This document shows, piece by piece, positions 60,847 to 64,000 of a stretch of 64,000 nt of DNA. Each line of letters opens with the position of its first letter. The first letter of the stretch is position 1. The DNA is from Diatrype stigma. Its lineage: Eukaryota > Ascomycota > Sordariomycetes > Xylariales > Diatrypaceae. The notes beneath the pieces were generated by a model. That model ran no database searches. It worked only from the letters and a program-made list of their open reading frames with translations, and was not told where the DNA came from. Both the position numbers and the translations under genes were made by a program. Location of the stretch: NCBI GenBank assembly GCA_022225965.2, contig JAKJXP020000033.1, positions 310,001 through 374,000 on the forward strand, written 5' to 3'.

Positions 60847-61580
60847 ATGCACGTGGCTACAACGTTGTGGGCGGCTATATTGGTACTGCCCTTCCCTTTC
60901 CTGCCTTCCACCTGCTTCGCGTCTGCGTCTGCGTCGGCTTCGGCTTCCATACAACCGGACTATGTCTCGCCGTCAGGGGTAGAAATCTTCAATCCCTCAG
61001 ATTTCTTCGACGCGACCGGCCCTTGGAGCATGATGTCCCGTGCCGGCGACACTCTTTACATTGCAGGTGATTGATTCGTTGCATACGCTATCTTTCGTAT
61101 AGTCTTTCGTATTGTGGTATCCATGGTTTATGTTCGCTTGATGCCCTGCTACTGGCCAACAAGTAACTAAACCGTCCATCGTAGGCATGAGGGGCATCTA
61201 TCCAGAGAACAGCACCCTAGCTCCTACCGGCCTGCCTCGTGTTCGGCAGGCCTTTAATAACATGGCGACACTGGCCAAAATGGCTGGATATAGCATTGAC
61301 TCATGTGTCAAGGGTCAGTAACTGTGCACTTCTGATGCATTCTTCGTTACTTTCTCGGATAACAATTGTTTGCTGACGTTTGGTAGTTGTTGTATATACC
61401 ACCGACATGTATCGCTATAGGCCTATGGCCAATGATGTCCAGGTAGAGCTTTGGGGGAACAACACCAACAGATACCCACCGCGGACGATCATCGAGGTAG
61501 ACAGGCTGAACCAGGACGATATCATGGAAGTTGAAGGCACATTCTGGAAAACGGATGTGAGTAAGTCTTGTCGTAACTGA
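60847..61580 (+). CDS. RidA/YjgF-family protein with N-terminal signal peptide
   Basis: Exons 60847-61066, 61185-61313 and 61387-61580 give 180 residues. Residues 1-25 form a typical signal peptide (LWAAILVLPFPFLP core), followed by a short Ala-Ser repeat. The RidA fold follows: AGDTLYIAGMRG, VRQAFNNMATLAKMAGYSID, VVVYTTDM, PPRTIIEVDRL and EVEGTF. Arg149 in PPRT and Glu166 occupy the places of the Arg and Glu that bind substrate in enamine/imine deaminases, so catalysis may be kept. RidA proteins are normally cytosolic or mitochondrial; predicted secretion is unusual. The 3' end is ambiguous: reading through gives a stop at 61580, while a GTGAGT donor at 61557 with acceptor at 61642 would give ten different final residues, ending at 61675. 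Confidence 0.78.
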
Positions 61581-62075
61581 TATATGACTACGTGGGCATG
61601 CCCCCTTTGGATGGTAGTTGAGAACGGAGAGATTCTATGTAGGTGATGTCGATGGTGCACCACTTGAGAGTATAAGTCATGGATATGAGAAAAACCGAGC
61701 TATTGAATATACTCGCCAGTGATAATCAATCACATCTATCCTTGAAGTATGGCGAGTGCGTATTAGTAGTCTGCGGCTCAGTAAGGATTCAGCCCATGGT
61801 TACAAGCGGGAAGCGGGGTACCCTCACAATACCCCTTTAGTGACTGACCAGTCACATAAACCGTTGCGACAACGTGCACGCATTAATTTATTCCTTCCTC
61901 GCAGACTTGATCTCGTACTGAATGCCGAAAAAATGGCATGCTAGGACAGGTTCATATTCTACCATGATTTGGGACAAGGCCATTCATAACATGCCCCCCC
62001 CCCTTTAGTATGCCCAGATGAGGTTTCTTACTCGTCGTGCTGGTTTATATCTCGGCTTACACGACACTTATCGCG
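61581..62075. other. intergenic between RidA-family and acid phosphatase genes
   Basis: These are about 500 bases, with a C run at 61993-62003 and a CTTTAG acceptor-like site at 62008. No coding exon was recognised. An upstream exon or leader intron of the phosphatase could lie here. Confidence 0.4.
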
Positions 62076-63874
62076 ATGAAAATGAAACTAGTACCTCACA
62101 TGGACTCAACTTTCATGCTGTCGGGGTTGATGGCAGTGAGCCAAGCCATTAACCTCAACTGGTATCCACCATCCAAAACAGACCTTAACAATTTAACGGC
62201 TGCGCTCACCGGCGACGGCGTGTATGGGTTCATTTTCAATACGTCCGAGACGCCAGACCAGGTATACGGGTTGTACAACTGGTGCAATATGCCCCATGTC
62301 CGGAGCACCGAGTATGTCAAGGCTTCGGATGAGTACGAATTGGAGTACGTTGAGATAGTGAGTCGAGCACAATATTTACAGTCCTTTGGTTAGTCAGCTT
62401 CGTGCTCGGATGGATGAAGCTGAACTGTTAGACTTAAGATCCAGAGACATCACAAGAGAACCCCATACGCGAGCAACGCGTTCCCCGTGGAATCTTATCC
62501 GTGGAACTGCGACGATCAGGGCTTGTACTACTATGGACAGCCACTAGCCGGAGGAAGCAAGCAAGCCGCCAATGGCTACTGGCACGGCTATAATTCACCC
62601 ATCAACCCCTTCGTGGCCGCAGGTTGGAGAGGCACCTGTTCGTTTCCTCAAATCACCTCGGGTGGGCTCGATGACTCTTGGACACATGGTCATGACTTAT
62701 ACGGTGTCTACCATGATCTCCTGGAATTCCTTCCCAGTCGAAGCTCGGAAGAATGGCGAAGTAACGTATTATATCGCGTAACAAACAATGTGATCACCAG
62801 TCAGGTGGCGGGTATGCTGATTAATGGCATGTGGGAAACAACCGATCCGATACCGCTCCTGGTTCAGGCTGAGGGCATTGATAGCCTGGAACCACAGTAC
62901 AGCTGCGATGTTGGAAAGTCGCTCACAGACGCGATCAAGTCGTCTTCCAACGCCGACTGGCAGCAACATCTCAACTTGACCGCAGATCTGTTTGCTGCCC
63001 TGGATGCCATCTCTGGGGTGCCCGAAGACGACTCGGGATTTCACGTCAGTTTCGACCATTATTTCGACAACCTGTCCGCGCGCCAATGCCATGCCAAACC
63101 GCTTCCGTGTAAGCTGGTGGATGTTGAGGGACACAACTATAACAACTCCGCGACGACGGACGACTGCGTTGACCAGGCGCTGGCGGATGCGGTCTATCGT
63201 ATGGGCCAATGGGAGTATTCGCAGATCTACCGTGACGCGAACGCCTCGCTCTCTTCGTCCGTGACCTCCTACGGCGTGTGGATCGCCGAGCTGAGCGCGC
63301 ACCTGCAGGATGCGATGGCAGGGAAGGAAGAAGCCCCGATATACATGCACAACGTTGCACATGATGGATCGACAAGCCGGGTCCTCAGTATTCTCCAGGC
63401 AGATTCCATGGTCAGTCAAATCTCACTTCTCAGCAAACCCAAGGGTTGTTTCACTGGTTCGTCTTCACAGGGATAGGTACTATCTCTACTTTCGCGTGTC
63501 TTCGCGTTTCCATGGTTGCTTCGAGAAAGATGTTGTGCCTGCAGACTGGCTAACGTCTTGCGTGGAGAGGAGAGCGCTGCTAACTTCGGATGTCACAGGT
63601 ATGGCCCGGAATGGGGAGCGAGATCGTGTTCGAGTTGTATAAGAAGCGAGAGGGTGGAGAGTTGGCTGGGAACGAGACTCTGGGCGAGAATCGGTTCTAC
63701 GTGCGAGTGCTATTTAGTGGTCAAACTCTCCGATCATCTAATCCTGGCCTCGGATTGATGGACATGCTCCCTGTTGAGACGCTGCTCGCATATTTCGACG
63801 GACTGGTCGGAGAGAGCGCTAGTAAGGTGAAAGGGAAATGCAACGGCTCCATCCCTGTGTCAGAAGGCTATTGA
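62076..63874 (+). CDS. secreted histidine acid phosphatase
   Basis: Exons 62076-62357, 62439-63410 and 63599-63874 give 509 residues from the first in-frame ATG. The N-terminus (KLVPHMDSTFMLSGLMAVSQA) is signal-like; a second ATG at 62100 is an alternative start. The first intron (phase 0) joins YVEI to IQRHHKRTPY. This supplies the catalytic RHxxRTP motif at residues 97-103, with the phosphorylated His98. The proton-donor HD pair is His402-Asp403 in NVAHDGS. Conserved WCNMPHV, NVITSQVAGML and many N-glycosylation sites agree with the branch-2 histidine phosphatase superfamily. It hydrolyses phosphate monoesters outside the cell or in the vacuole. The last intron is 188 bp, longer than its neighbours, and ends TGTCACAG. 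Confidence 0.88.
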
Positions 63875-64000
63875 CGGGTGTATGGAAAGCTCAACCCACT
63901 GACGATAGATGAATGATTGCTAATAAGGATCGAGAGACCATCGATCCGATACTTTATATTATGGAACTTAAAGCTTACACTGTTTGATAGCGATAGGATA

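Noticed and set aside
1..64000. CRISPR array or bacterial-type operons
   Set aside because: No regularly spaced repeats with unique spacers occur; genes have spliceosomal introns and are eukaryotic.

Overview
The window looks like a nuclear chromosome segment from a filamentous ascomycete (Pezizomycotina). The genes carry short introns of about 55-190 bp with fungal GT...CTAAC...AG signals. The gene families are typical of these fungi: bZIP, CYP65-type P450, ACS-type MFS carrier, HbrB/Bit61, LIM-binding co-regulator and histidine acid phosphatase. Gene-rich DNA of ordinary composition alternates sharply with very AT-rich blocks in which transposon reading frames are full of TAA stops and C-to-T / G-to-A changes. 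This is the signature of repeat-induced point mutation (RIP).

Layout. 1-6370: RIP-degraded DNA holding a Ty1/copia element (gag, integrase, RT, RNase H in order on +) and a second degraded reading frame. 7055-7663: F-box-like gene. 8335-12263: HIBADH-like dehydrogenase, double-CMD protein, single CMD decarboxylase. 12264-19733: a complete RIP-killed chromodomain-bearing Ty3/gypsy element on -, with 328-bp LTRs and a CCGAG target-site duplication, inserted 23 bp upstream of the next start codon. 19762-32539: MFS carrier, zinc alcohol dehydrogenase, metallo-beta-lactamase-fold hydrolase, second HIBADH-like dehydrogenase, P450 and bZIP regulator. 34981-49622: HbrB/Bit61 TORC2 subunit, LIM-binding (PtaB-like) co-regulator and a gene with a degenerate RNase H fold. 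About 50340-60616: a roughly 10-kb RIP-degraded repeat bounded by inverted repeats of about 105 bp and containing two minisatellites. 60847-63874: a RidA-family protein with a signal peptide and a secreted histidine acid phosphatase.

How the genes may work together. From 8.3 to 32.5 kb, nine metabolic, transport and regulatory genes lie in divergent or closely spaced arrangement. They encode two HIBADH-like dehydrogenases, two carboxymuconolactone-decarboxylase-family proteins, a carboxylate-type MFS carrier, an alcohol dehydrogenase, an MBL-fold hydrolase, a P450 and a bZIP factor. I infer a catabolic or secondary-metabolic cluster, possibly for an aromatic or lactone compound; the substrate cannot be read from sequence. 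The gypsy insertion splits this cluster and displaces the promoter of its carrier gene.

All exon structures were assembled by eye from splice signals, reading-frame continuity and family conservation. No tRNA, rRNA or CRISPR array was recognised.
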